Below are positions 1 through 10,005 of a DNA stretch of 49,228 nt, in pieces. The stretch is from Isotricha intestinalis. Taxonomy: Eukaryota > Ciliophora > Litostomatea > Vestibuliferida > Isotrichidae. A program made the translations under genes and the position numbers. The notes beneath the pieces are model-generated. The model was given only the letters and a program-made list of their open reading frames with translations, was not told where the DNA came from and did no database searches. The DNA is taken from the NCBI GenBank assembly GCA_023807065.1, contig JAJJLU010003583.1, forward strand, positions 1 through 49,228. Reading direction: 5' to 3'. Position 1 is the stretch's first letter; every line of letters begins with the position of its first letter.

Positions 1-879
1 CAAGATAGAATTATTGAAACTTTCGCTGTTTTCCCATCACCAAAAGTCTCTGACACAGTCGTTGAACCATATAATGCTACTCTTTCAATCCATCTTCTTG
101 TTGACTCAACTGACGAAGTTCAAGTTATTGATAACGAAGCTTTATATGATATCTGTTTCAGAACATTAAAACTTACAACACCAACTTATGGAGATCTTAA
201 CCATCTTGTATCTGCTGTTATGAGTGGAGTTACATGCTCACTTAGATTCCCAGGTCAATTAAATGCTGATTTAAGAAAACTTGCAGTCAACTTAGTACCA
301 TTCATTCGTCTTCACTTCTTTATGATTGGTTTTGCTCCTTTAACTTCAAGAGGATCACAACAATACAGAGCTCTTACTGTACCAGAATTAACTCAACAAA
401 TGTTTGATGCTAAGAACATGATGTGTGCATCAGATCCTCGTCATGGAAGATATCTTACTGCTGCAGCAATGTTCAGAGGAAGAATGAGTACTAAAGAAGT
501 TGATGAACAAATGCTTAATGTAAAATCAAAGAATAATTCATATTTCGTTGAATGGATTCCAAATAACATAAAATCAGCTGTTTGTGATATCCCACCAAAA
601 GGACTTAAAATGGCAGTTACTTTCATTGGTAATTCAACTGCTATTCAAGAAATGTTCAAAAGAGTTGCTGAACAATTTACTGTTATGTTCAGAAGAAAAG
701 CTTTCTTACATTGGTATACTGGAGAAGGTATGGACGAAATGGAGTTCACTGAAGCTGAATCAAATCTTAGTGATTTAGTCACTGAATATCAAAATTATCA
801 AGATGCTTCTGCTGATGATGAAGGTGAAGGAGAAGAGGAAGGAGAAGAAGAAGGTGGAGAAGAAGCCGCTGCTGAATAA
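1..879 (+). CDS. TUBB: Beta-tubulin, 3' part (5' end outside window)
   Basis: The frame is open from base 1 and gives 292 residues, matching beta-tubulin from about residue 160 to the end, so roughly the first 160 residues lie upstream. Beta-tubulin pairs with alpha-tubulin to build microtubules of cilia, spindle and cortex. Visible hallmarks are [55 protein letters not shown], the [14 protein letters not shown] segment and the [20 protein letters not shown] helix. The acidic tail reads [21 protein letters not shown]. Tails of axonemal beta-tubulins usually contain EGEFEEE; here the Phe position is Gly. C-ending codons are more frequent than in neighbouring genes, which suggests high expression. 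The identity is certain; only the isoform is unclear. Confidence 0.98.
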   Translation, partial: QDRIIETFAVFPSPKVSDTVVEPYNATLSIHLLVDSTDEVQVIDNEALYDICFRTLKLTTPTYGDLNHLVSAVMSGVTCSLRFPGQLNADLRKLAVNLVPFIRLHFFMIGFAPLTSRGSQQYRALTVPELTQQMFDAKNMMCASDPRHGRYLTAAAMFRGRMSTKEVDEQMLNVKSKNNSYFVEWIPNNIKSAVCDIPPKGLKMAVTFIGNSTAIQEMFKRVAEQFTVMFRRKAFLHWYTGEGMDEMEFTEAESNLSDLVTEYQNYQDASADDEGEGEEEGEEEGGEEAAAE

Positions 880-1057
880 ATGAATTAAATAATATTTAAT
901 AAATAAAATTTACAAATTTTCTTTTATTCTAAATAACTTAGTTTACTCAAGAAAATTATTACTTTTAAAACGATTATATTTATATTACTTAAATAATTTA
1001 AAATTATTTAAATTTAAATCACTAGAAAAAAATTTAAATTTAAATATTTTTTCATAA

Positions 1058-2227
1058 TTATTTCCCAGTAGTTTTACTTCTTTTTTTATATAATACTCTG
1101 GTAAGAACACTTTCAGGAAACATTTTATTACAAATATCACATTTTCCCATTTTACATCCATGAACACATAAACCAGGATAATTTCTATTTTTTTCTAATT
1201 CTTTTAATCTTTCTTCATTTTGCTTTTTTAATTTATAATTTCTATAATTTTCTTCATTAAGATCTAAATATTCTTGTCTTCTTTTTCTTGCATTTTCATT
1301 TTCTTTTTCAATCTCTTTTTTGTTTTCTCTTATTATTTTATTTTCTTCATATTTTCTATCATTATCTTCTGCTTGTTCTCTTAATTTCTTTGAATATAAT
1401 AATTTTAAATTTTCATCTTGATAATAATTTATTTCTTGTCTTCTTTTTTTATTTTCTTCTTCACTTTTTCTTTTGTCTTTATTCATTTGATTTCTTATTA
1501 TTCTTTCATTTTCCATTCTTTCATTATTATCTCTTTGATTTCTTAATTTTTTACTTTCTTCTATTTGATTAAGCATCATTTCATTATATTCTTCTTTTGT
1601 CATTGATAAAGGTCTTTCTTTTATTAATTGTTCTTCTTTATTATTTTTTACATATTTCTTATAATAATCTCTTACTTTTGGATTTTCTAAATTAGAATAT
1701 TTATTAATATTACCCATAACATAATTATTATTTAAATAATCTCTTTTTTTTGCTCTTAATATTCCATATTCTCTATTTTTATCAAAGAAATTTCCATTTT
1801 CATTTTCTGTTTGTAACCTATTTATATTATAATCTCTCATATTTTTAATATATTCACCTACTTTATTTGATAAATTTTCTCTTTGTTTAATTCTATCTTT
1901 AATAAGTTTTTCATCTTGTTTATATAAATTATCTACAAATGATTTTCCAGCATTTCTATCTTTTATAATAATATTATTATAATTTCCTTTTTTTTCTTCT
2001 GAAAAAGTTTTATTGTAGCAATCAGGACAAACTAATTTCTTTACATTTTCAGATGTTTGAAATTGGTTTCTAAAATTAAAATTATCGATATTTAAATTAT
2101 TAATATTATTTCTACTTTTTGATATGTAAATATTATAATTTGGTTTTGAAAAAGCCATATTATATGTTGTTCTAAAATTATAGTCATCATTATTTGAATT
2201 AATATTATTCCTCCTACAATTTCTCAT
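1058..2227 (-). CDS. Unknown Glu/Lys/Asn-rich protein with two cysteine clusters
   Basis: 389 residues, not recognised. The middle (about residues 120-350) is highly charged and helical, rich in EE/KK/RR and Asn, and probably coiled coil. A CPDCYNKTF knuckle lies near residue 71. The C-terminus holds CVHGCKMGKCDICNKMF, i.e. C-x3-C-x4-C-x2-C, likely one bound zinc. An Arg/Asn-rich start (MRNCRRNN) precedes the helical part. It is transcribed towards beta-tubulin, with about 180 bp of AT-rich spacer between the two stop codons. The shape suggests a cytoskeletal or ciliary structural protein, but nothing in the sequence proves that. Confidence 0.8.
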   Translation of the reverse strand: MRNCRRNNINSNNDDYNFRTTYNMAFSKPNYNIYISKSRNNINNLNIDNFNFRNQFQTSENVKKLVCPDCYNKTFSEEKKGNYNNIIIKDRNAGKSFVDNLYKQDEKLIKDRIKQRENLSNKVGEYIKNMRDYNINRLQTENENGNFFDKNREYGILRAKKRDYLNNNYVMGNINKYSNLENPKVRDYYKKYVKNNKEEQLIKERPLSMTKEEYNEMMLNQIEESKKLRNQRDNNERMENERIIRNQMNKDKRKSEEENKKRRQEINYYQDENLKLLYSKKLREQAEDNDRKYEENKIIRENKKEIEKENENARKRRQEYLDLNEENYRNYKLKKQNEERLKELEKNRNYPGLCVHGCKMGKCDICNKMFPESVLTRVLYKKRSKTTGK

Positions 2228-2379
2228 TTTTATTTTTATTTAAAAAAATTAAAACTGGTTAGTTAATATTAACATATAAAATTAGAAAAAAATATAAATT
2301 ATCTTCTAAATGTAAGCAAATATCTGATTTTTAGTTAGAAACAATATCTACATAAAAATAAAAGAAAAAAGAAAAAAAT

Positions 2380-3705
2380 CTATAAATCCAAATTTTTTAA
2401 CAAACAAATAAAATCACTTTTGAACAGGAATTTTTCATATTTATATTCATCAGGAAGAAGATATTTTTTAATTTCCCAATCTCCTTTTAAATTAAAATCT
2501 TTTTTTCCATAGACATAGAATGCATATTTGAAATTATTTCCATTAACTTTGGCTCCAACTCCATTTTGTTTTCCTTTATCCCAAAATCCAACAAAAGCAT
2601 TTAAAGGCTTAAGAGTCCATATATAAATACCAAAACCTGATTTTAAATCAGATTTAAAATATCCAATATATTTTTGAGAATTAGCCCAAGTAAAAATCCC
2701 AAATCCATGCATATTTCCATTTAATAATTCTCCACAATAAATTCTTTTATCATTATAATAAAGAATTCCAGTTCCAGTCATTTGATTATCTTTCCATTCT
2801 CCTTGATAAATTGTTTGATCAGGCCATCGATAAACACCAATTCCAGCTTTTTTATTTCTTTCATAATTTCCTTGATAAAAAGATAAATCATCCCATATTT
2901 CATAACCTATTCCATTTAATCTATATTTCTCCCAATAACCTTCTTTCTGATATTCTATACATTTATAACTTCCAAATCCTTTTGGTACATTATCCTCATA
3001 TTCTCCAAAATATGTACTTTTATTTTGGGAATTTATAAATTTACAAATTCCATATATTTTATTGTCTTTAAAATATCCTAATAATTGACTTTTATCTTCC
3101 CATGTTACTATTCCAAATCCATTTTTCTTTTTTGTAATATTATCTTTTTCTCCTATGTAATTCATTGATTTATTCGGTTTTTTTAAAAAATAACCATATA
3201 TTTCTGATTTCATTGTATATGCGTTTTTTGATATTTTAGAATAATCTGAATTATTTGAAAAAAATGAACTTCTTGTTGTATATTTTAGTTTATTTAATGT
3301 TAGTCTTTTTTCATTTTTGAATTTTTTATCATTTTGAATTTTCTTATCTTGTTCTATAAAACTATTATTTTTGGAATAATCACTTTTTTTATTTATTGAT
3401 ATTGATTTTGATATTATAATTGGTATCTTTTCATAATTCATTTCTTGAACTTGGGTTTCATTTTCTAATTTTGTATTTAGTTTTTGCCTTTTTTTATAAT
3501 TTCTATAAGCTTCTTGAATTTTACATGCACTCATATTTAATAAATGAGTTTTTTCTTTGTTTATTGGATATTTAGTATTTTGATGATTGTAGCAATCTTG
3601 TATTTCTTCATTTTCTAAATCTGTGTTTATTCTTGAATTCTTTTCTCCTTCATTACCACACATTACACAAAAATTTTTTGTTTTACATTTGGGAAAATTT
3701 CCCAT
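2380..3705 (-). CDS. MORN-repeat protein with IQ motif and acylation-type N-terminus
   Basis: 441 residues ending in TAG. The N-terminus MGNFPKCKTKNFCVMC has Gly2, the N-myristoylation position, and cysteines at 7, 13 and 16 that could be palmitoylated. An IQ motif (CKIQEAYRNYKKRQKL, about 61-76) could bind calmodulin or centrin. From about residue 180 to 400 there are about eight MORN repeats of the Y.G.w..g...G.G.. type, for example YQGEWKDNQMTGTGILYY and YIGYFKSDLKSGFGIYIW. MORN repeats bind membrane lipids or act as scaffolds, and such proteins are abundant at ciliate basal bodies and cortex. A membrane-cortex scaffold is inferred. The repeat assignment is firm; lipidation is only predicted. 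Confidence 0.88.
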   Translation of the reverse strand: MGNFPKCKTKNFCVMCGNEGEKNSRINTDLENEEIQDCYNHQNTKYPINKEKTHLLNMSACKIQEAYRNYKKRQKLNTKLENETQVQEMNYEKIPIIISKSISINKKSDYSKNNSFIEQDKKIQNDKKFKNEKRLTLNKLKYTTRSSFFSNNSDYSKISKNAYTMKSEIYGYFLKKPNKSMNYIGEKDNITKKKNGFGIVTWEDKSQLLGYFKDNKIYGICKFINSQNKSTYFGEYEDNVPKGFGSYKCIEYQKEGYWEKYRLNGIGYEIWDDLSFYQGNYERNKKAGIGVYRWPDQTIYQGEWKDNQMTGTGILYYNDKRIYCGELLNGNMHGFGIFTWANSQKYIGYFKSDLKSGFGIYIWTLKPLNAFVGFWDKGKQNGVGAKVNGNNFKYAFYVYGKKDFNLKGDWEIKKYLLPDEYKYEKFLFKSDFICLLKNLDL

Positions 3706-4329
3706 TATTTATTTAACATTGGAAAGAATGAATTATTTAATATTATATATTTTCATATAAATAATTTTTTTAGATAATTAAAATATATAATTTTCAAATA
3801 TACTTTATTCATAAGTATTACAATTAAATTTGCTTTATTAAAAAATTGATTGAATAATACTCTATTCAATAAAGAAAATAATAGTTAAATTTATGATTCT
3901 TTGATAAAAACACCAAGTATTATGAATAAATTATATAATAAAGGATGTTAACAATTTAATAATAATTTATATTATTACTACTTCTTCGTTTAATAGGTAC
4001 TCTAGAAATTTTAATTCTTTGAAATATTTTAATAAAATTAATAAATATTTTAATGTTTTAAATGAATCTAATCTATTAATTTTTTCAAGGAATCATATCT
4101 AACTTTTTTTAGAGATAATTCATAAAAATATTGATAATTTTCCTCTATAAAAAATAAAATTTGATAAAATAGGTAATATAATGTCTGGAAAATAAAAGTA
4201 CAAAAATTAGGAACTAAAAAAGTAAAAAACAATATTTTTTAAAATTTATTTGTGTTATTTTATTTTTATTAATTTAAAAATAAACTTATAAGATTTATAA
4301 AAATGAATTTTAAATTGAAGTTAAATAGA
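3706..4329. other. Intergenic stretch between two 5'/3' ends, no gene seen
   Basis: About 620 bp of very AT-rich sequence separating the start of the MORN gene from the end of the Hsp110 gene. Only short broken frames occur. It must hold the MORN-gene promoter and the Hsp110 3' UTR. No RNA gene or repeat was recognised. Confidence 0.6.
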
Positions 4330-6300
4330 TTAATTTAAAAAATTATTAATTCTTTGAGTTAATGTTTTTATTATTTTATTTAATTTATTAACATCATTTC
4401 CTGTTTCAACTGATTCCATAATTTCACTTAATTCTCTTCCAAAATAAATAAAATTTTTAATACCTAATTTATCTTTATTTTTATTTAATATATTTATAAT
4501 TTTCAAAATATCTTTATCTATATTAATATGAGTAAAATTATTTTGTAAATTAAATTTTTCTTTTAATTCAAAATATTTATTATCTAAATCTTCAATATCA
4601 TTTGAATTTTCAATTTCTTCTAAATTTTTATCTATATCAATATTAACTTCTTTATTATCTCTAATCGAATATAATATACTTTCAATTTCATTTCTTCTAT
4701 TACATAAAACATAATTTAAATAATCATTAAATTCCATTTCTAATTCTTTAACAATTAATTCTTCTTTTTTAAATTGATTTTGTTTAAATTCACTAATTAT
4801 ATTTTTAGAACAATGAATTAAATAACCAGTTTTTAATTCTAAAACTCCATTTAAAATGTCAGGAATACAATTATTATTAATTAAAATTTGAATAATAAGG
4901 GTATAATCATCATCTTTTTGTTCAAACCCTAATTGAACAGAACTAATTCTATTTAATTTCCCATTATCAAAATAAAAATTAAAAATTATATTTCTGGTAT
5001 TTTCAGATGAAAAGATTTTCTTATTAAACTTATAAGCTTTTTTAACTGGGAAATTATCTCCTTTTTTTAAAACAATAAATTTATCATTAATAACATCAGA
5101 AATAATTTCTAAATAAATATCATATTGATTATATTGGAAAAAATTAAAATCATTGATAGTAGAATAACATTCATCAATCATAGCATTATACAAAGCACAT
5201 CCTCTAGCAATACATTCATCAGCTAATAAAGTTTTTTTTATATCTTTATTAAAAACTTCAAAAATTACTTTTTGAAAAACTGGATTTCTAATTGCATCTC
5301 CTACCATTTCAAATGAATTTATTAATTTAAGAGATATATTTGATTCTTTTAAACAATTTAATAAAAATTCTTTAAATTCATTTAATTCAATTTTTATTAT
5401 TTCCTCAAAATTTTCTCTCGTAATATTTTCTGTTATTATTAAATCACCATGTTCAAAAAGTAAGTTTGATTCTTTATTAACTGTTAAAACTTTTCTTACT
5501 TTTTCAATTGTTTGAAATAATTTTATAATTGTTTTTTTATTTAAATTATTACATTCATTATATTTTGATTTAATATAATTGTAAATAGAATAGTCAAGAT
5601 CTCTGCATCCTAAACATTTTTCTGATTTTGAAAAAATTACTCTTGCTTCTGAATTATTAAATAAACAAAAATGAATACTTAATTTTGATTCACCTAAATC
5701 AATAAAACATATTATATTATCATTTAAATCTAATTCTTTATAATGATGAAGAAAATATGATAAACAAACAGAAGATGATTCATTTAAAAGTGATATACAT
5801 TTTAAATTTGATATTTCAATTGAATTTAATAAAATTAATCTTTGATATTGTGTATAATAATCTGGGACACTTATAACAATATTATTTGTTTTTTTATTAT
5901 TTAATTTATTTTTCCATGTTTTTGATAGAAAAAATAAAAAACTTGCAACAATACTTTCAATTTTTAAATTCTCACTTCCAAAAGTAAAATCTTCATTAAT
6001 AATATTATGAATATATTTTTTCTCATGTTCAATAATATCATTATTTTCTTCTTTTAATCCAATTAATCTATTTAAAAAATTATATGAATTCTCAATATTT
6101 TTTAAATAAATTGATTGAGCATGCTCAGCATATTTTCTGCATTCTTTAGTAAAAGTAATTAAAGATGGAATTTCTCTACTTGAAGTATCTGAATAAAGTA
6201 CATCAACTCTTCTATTATTTAAAGTTCCTAACACTGTTAATGATGAACCAAATTTTATTCCTATTATATCATGTTCTGGAATTTGACTTTCTGACGACAT
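4330..6300 (-). CDS. Divergent Hsp110/Sse1-type Hsp70-family protein
   Basis: 656 residues. Hsp110 proteins act as nucleotide-exchange factors for cytosolic Hsp70. The N-terminal ATPase fold is readable: IIGIKFGSS (phosphate loop 1, about 12-20), REIPSLITF, NRLIGL, IVISVPDYYT (the VPxxYT region), IICFIDLGESKLSI (phosphate loop 2), and the adenosine motif MVGDAIRNPVFQKVI, followed by DECIARGCALYNAM. The short C-terminal part is a divergent beta domain plus a helical region. There is no signal peptide, arguing against the ER paralogue HYOU1. In loop 1 the Asp of the usual GIDxG is Lys16, which should weaken ATP hydrolysis. It diverges from the next gene across only 61 bp. Family assignment is good; the precise subfamily is less sure. 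Confidence 0.85.
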   Translation of the reverse strand: MSSESQIPEHDIIGIKFGSSLTVLGTLNNRRVDVLYSDTSSREIPSLITFTKECRKYAEHAQSIYLKNIENSYNFLNRLIGLKEENNDIIEHEKKYIHNIINEDFTFGSENLKIESIVASFLFFLSKTWKNKLNNKKTNNIVISVPDYYTQYQRLILLNSIEISNLKCISLLNESSSVCLSYFLHHYKELDLNDNIICFIDLGESKLSIHFCLFNNSEARVIFSKSEKCLGCRDLDYSIYNYIKSKYNECNNLNKKTIIKLFQTIEKVRKVLTVNKESNLLFEHGDLIITENITRENFEEIIKIELNEFKEFLLNCLKESNISLKLINSFEMVGDAIRNPVFQKVIFEVFNKDIKKTLLADECIARGCALYNAMIDECYSTINDFNFFQYNQYDIYLEIISDVINDKFIVLKKGDNFPVKKAYKFNKKIFSSENTRNIIFNFYFDNGKLNRISSVQLGFEQKDDDYTLIIQILINNNCIPDILNGVLELKTGYLIHCSKNIISEFKQNQFKKEELIVKELEMEFNDYLNYVLCNRRNEIESILYSIRDNKEVNIDIDKNLEEIENSNDIEDLDNKYFELKEKFNLQNNFTHINIDKDILKIINILNKNKDKLGIKNFIYFGRELSEIMESVETGNDVNKLNKIIKTLTQRINNFLN

Positions 6301-6361
6301 AATTTTAAGAGGAATAAATAAAAAAATAAATTAAATTTAATTCATAATTAAATAATAATTA
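6301..6361. promoter_or_regulatory. Compact divergent promoter region
   Basis: Only 61 bp separate the start codons of the Hsp110 gene (-) and the basic unknown (+). The spacer is almost pure A/T apart from AAGAGG near 6306. Both promoters and both 5' UTRs must fit here or reach into coding sequence. No named element was recognised. Confidence 0.5.
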
Positions 6362-7858
6362 ATGAGAAATAAATGGAAAAGATCATCATTAATGAAATTA
6401 GAAAAAATTAAATTACCTCCTCTTCCTAAAAAAAATAAAAAGAAAAAATACATTAATATTAATAATAAAACTAATAATAATAAAGAATCTAGTTTAATTA
6501 GTAGAAAAAGTGTTTTTAGTAATTTATCAACTGAAAATATAAAAACAGATTTATTATTAAAAGACCCGATTCAAAAAAAGGAAAATCCTTTTGAATTAAA
6601 AGGAAATAAATCAGAAAATTTGTTTCAAAATTTGATAAGTGATAAATTAGAAGAAATTAAATTAAAAGAAGAAGAAAAAAAGAAAGAATTAGAAAGAATA
6701 GAAAAAGAAAAAGAAGAAGAACAAGAAATAGAAAATGATATTCCATTATATTTAAAATATAAAAAATTTCAAGAAAAAATAGATTTATCAAAAAAAGTGA
6801 AATTAATGATACCAAAAATAGATGATATAGAAGAATTCGAAAAAAAAATAAAAAGAAAACATAAAGAATTATTTAAAAATATAATTCCAAGTATAATGGC
6901 AAATAGAAAAGAAATTTTTAAAGAAAAACCTTTTAAAGTTCCTCCTTTATTATATGAGGATAAAAAATATTTTTTAAAAAGATTTGGTAAATTAAAACCA
7001 AATTATGAAAAAGATAAAATTCATGATACAAATATGATATATCCAAATATAATAGATTATGATGCTTTTGTGAAAAATTTTAAAAAACAATTTCATTTAT
7101 TTAATAAAGAAAATTTTTCAAAGAATGTATATGGATTAAATAATTCATTTTATGAGAATCTTTTAACTCAAATTAAAGGAAATGGACAACCTAAAATAGT
7201 TTCTTTTTCAAAAGAAGAAAATGGTCCTTCATTAGAATTAAAATTTCAAAATTATATGAATAAAGTTAATGTTGATTTTAAATCAAATTTAAAAAAAATA
7301 AATCAATCAGAAACAAAAACAGAAGAAAATCCATTATCAGTTTTAATAAAAAAACATAAACAAGAATCAGTTTCAAAAGTAAATAAAGGAAGTTTAGCAA
7401 TTTCTGAATCTGCTATTGCTGGAACAAATACTTTAAATTTATTAAATAATATTTTTACTAGAAATAAAACTCATATTATTCATTTAAATAAAACACATTC
7501 TACTATTAATTTAAGAAGAAGTGTTGTAACTGGAAAAAGTAGATTAATTACTTTATTACAAAATGAAGATGATTTATTCGATGAAAAAGATGATGATGAT
7601 TTTTATAAAGAAAGTACTGTAATTAAGAAAGATGATAAAAAATCTTTCCTTATGAGAAATACTCAATTTACTGATACTAATGAATATTTAGATAATTCTT
7701 ATATATTCGAAAAAAATCTTAAAGAAAGAGGAGTTCAAGAAAAATTTGGTTTGAAAATTAAAAAAGATATTAATTTAGTTAAAAAGAAAGTCGATAATTT
7801 ATATGATAAATATATTATTCATAAACTTAAAATTCAAGAATTCAATAAAAAACATTAA
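6362..7858 (+). CDS. Unknown lysine-rich protein
   Basis: 498 residues, not recognised. It begins with a very basic stretch (MRNKWKRSS and KLPPLPKKNKKKKY). Residues about 90-125 are a run of Lys/Glu (KLEEIKLKEEEKKKELERIE) that should be a single helix or coiled coil. A more ordered central part follows (ANRKEIFKEKPFKVPPLLYE, about 180-200), then a Ser/Thr-rich region and an acidic patch DEKDDDDF near 410. No signal peptide or membrane segment is present. The only context is its divergent start next to Hsp110. A cytoskeletal or nuclear role is possible but not shown. Confidence 0.8.
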   Translation: MRNKWKRSSLMKLEKIKLPPLPKKNKKKKYININNKTNNNKESSLISRKSVFSNLSTENIKTDLLLKDPIQKKENPFELKGNKSENLFQNLISDKLEEIKLKEEEKKKELERIEKEKEEEQEIENDIPLYLKYKKFQEKIDLSKKVKLMIPKIDDIEEFEKKIKRKHKELFKNIIPSIMANRKEIFKEKPFKVPPLLYEDKKYFLKRFGKLKPNYEKDKIHDTNMIYPNIIDYDAFVKNFKKQFHLFNKENFSKNVYGLNNSFYENLLTQIKGNGQPKIVSFSKEENGPSLELKFQNYMNKVNVDFKSNLKKINQSETKTEENPLSVLIKKHKQESVSKVNKGSLAISESAIAGTNTLNLLNNIFTRNKTHIIHLNKTHSTINLRRSVVTGKSRLITLLQNEDDLFDEKDDDDFYKESTVIKKDDKKSFLMRNTQFTDTNEYLDNSYIFEKNLKERGVQEKFGLKIKKDINLVKKKVDNLYDKYIIHKLKIQEFNKKH

Positions 7859-8082
7859 AACAATTTATTGAAAATGTAAACAAATTGTAAAAAAAAAGGA
7901 ATATTTTAAAAATTAATTGACAAAAGAAATTGTGAATTTATCTTTAATATTCAAAAACAATAATTTTCCATATTATAAAAATATAAATTTTTAAATAATG
8001 TCTTTTTGTTATTATAAAAATTATAAATTGTAAATTAAATTAAATTTTAAAACTTCTAAAATATACTTTTTCTAATAATAAA

Positions 8083-9933
8083 TTATTTTTTTTTAATATT
8101 GTTTTTATTCATTTTATCATAAAATTCTTTAAAACTCATTTGTTCATTTTCTTCAACATTAAAAGTATTAAAACTTTGAAAAAATTTATTAGTATTAATA
8201 ATATTAGTAGTAAGAATAATAAAATTAATATTTTTTAATTGATTATTCAAGCATCTAATAGCAGCAATTTCAGAATAAGTAATTCCTCCAATAAACACTA
8301 ATAAAATAAAATTTTTACCTTCAGAATTAATAATATTACTTTCATTTTCAGGAAAATAAGTTTCACCAGGTAAATCATCTAAAGAATTAGTTATTTTTCT
8401 CCATCCAATTGTAACTGCCTTTTCTATTAATTTTATTATTATTGGAGAATATCCTCCAAATACATAAGAAATATCTTTTTCTTCCATTATATCTACATTT
8501 TCACATATTAAATTTAAATTTTTACATACTTTAAAATATGGAAATTTTTTATCATCTCTTTTTAAAATATTTAATTTTTCTAAATTATTCCATAAAAATA
8601 TTTCTTGGAAACCATAAGTCTTTATATAATCATTTTTTAAATTTTCATAATATTTTGTTTTTAAACCATTTAAACATAAACTTTCTAAGCATAATAATCT
8701 TAAAAATAAATTTTTATTATCTTTTTTAGAAAGATGATCAGAGTAAAATTCATGTAATTGATTCGGTAAAACTCCAAATAATAATTGTTGTTCAAAAACT
8801 AATCCTAATCTATAAAAAGGTTGCTTTTGTTTTTGAGATAAATAATCTGCTATGTTAATATTATCAGTTAATGATTGTCTTTCTTCTTTCATTAATTTTA
8901 TTTTTTCTAATCCTTTTTGAATTTTCTTTATATCTCTTTCTTTTTTTCCTTCTTCAATTATTCTACTATGTAATAATAATCTGTTTGTGAGAAATACTCG
9001 TATTTTATTAAAATTATAATTTTTAATTAATGAATAAAATTTATTTGAATGACTTAAATTATATTTTATTAAATCTTTTTTAACATCTTTTTCTAATATT
9101 TTAGGTTGGATTTTAATTGAATTTAAATTAATATTAAAAGTTTCATCGATTAAACCTTCATAAGTTCCTTGACTACAAAATAAAGTAATAAAATCAACTT
9201 CTCTATCAAAAAAAAAAGAACCTAAAATTGAAGAATTTGTTTGAAAATTAATTTTTTCTTCATCTTTTTTCATAAAATCATATAATTTTTTCCCTAAACT
9301 TCCTTTAATATATTGATATTTAATTTTACCAAAAAGAGTTTGAAATTTTAATACACATCTACTTAAAGAAGATACACAATTATAATTATGTTCAATATAT
9401 AAATCTTTTAAAACATCATTATATTCTAATGATATTAAATCATAATCAAGAGTAAAAATATCCATATTTAAATTATGAATTCTTATAAAAGGATAATATT
9501 GACTTTTTCTTACAAATGATAAACATTGAGAATCTATTGATGGAACAAAAATAATATGAAATTCTATTGATTGATTATTTACTAAATTTACTGAACTTTG
9601 ACTTTCCTTAAAATATTTATCTATAATTCCTAAAATTTCAACCAAATATAATAACTGTATTGGAACTAAAAATATCATTACTTCTGAATCTACATTTATT
9701 GTTTTTCCCATATAATATATTTCTTTTTTTACTTGTTCTTCTCTTATAATTGAAATATCATTTATAAAAAAATCTAATTTAGGAATTAAAGATCTTTCTA
9801 AAACTAATCTTTTTTCTACTTTTGGCATTGATTTTATCATATCTAAAAAAGTTAATTTTATATGATCTTTAAAAATTGATAAATCTATTGGTTCATTTGG
9901 ATTTTCATCTTTATATTGAAAAAAATCATCCAT
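8083..9933 (-). CDS. VPS33: Vps33, Sec1/Munc18-family subunit of HOPS/CORVET
   Basis: 616 residues, the normal length for Vps33. SM proteins clasp SNARE bundles; Vps33 is the SM subunit of the HOPS and CORVET tethers for late-endosome/lysosome fusion. The diagnostic block is FFDREVDFITLFCSQGTYEGLIDETFNI, very close to the Vps33 DRDVDFVT-CSQ-TYEGLVDDTF block. Further matches are LFLRLLCLESLCLNGLKTKYY, DISYVFGGYSPIIIKLIEKA (the YVFGG motif) and the C-terminal ILLVFIGGITYSEIAAIRCL with NFIILTTNIINT. Earlier parts match the domain-1 region (FVPSIDSQCLSFV, LDYDLISLEYNDVLKDLYIE). Both the domain order and the length fit. It is transcribed divergently from the small gene at 10006, with 72 bp between starts. 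Confidence 0.95.
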   Translation of the reverse strand: MDDFFQYKDENPNEPIDLSIFKDHIKLTFLDMIKSMPKVEKRLVLERSLIPKLDFFINDISIIREEQVKKEIYYMGKTINVDSEVMIFLVPIQLLYLVEILGIIDKYFKESQSSVNLVNNQSIEFHIIFVPSIDSQCLSFVRKSQYYPFIRIHNLNMDIFTLDYDLISLEYNDVLKDLYIEHNYNCVSSLSRCVLKFQTLFGKIKYQYIKGSLGKKLYDFMKKDEEKINFQTNSSILGSFFFDREVDFITLFCSQGTYEGLIDETFNINLNSIKIQPKILEKDVKKDLIKYNLSHSNKFYSLIKNYNFNKIRVFLTNRLLLHSRIIEEGKKERDIKKIQKGLEKIKLMKEERQSLTDNINIADYLSQKQKQPFYRLGLVFEQQLLFGVLPNQLHEFYSDHLSKKDNKNLFLRLLCLESLCLNGLKTKYYENLKNDYIKTYGFQEIFLWNNLEKLNILKRDDKKFPYFKVCKNLNLICENVDIMEEKDISYVFGGYSPIIIKLIEKAVTIGWRKITNSLDDLPGETYFPENESNIINSEGKNFILLVFIGGITYSEIAAIRCLNNQLKNINFIILTTNIINTNKFFQSFNTFNVEENEQMSFKEFYDKMNKNNIKKK

Positions 9934-10005
9934 AAATTGGTTTTTAAATAATAAAGAATTGAAATAAAAAAATAAATTAATATTTAATTCATTAATTATA
10001 AAAAA

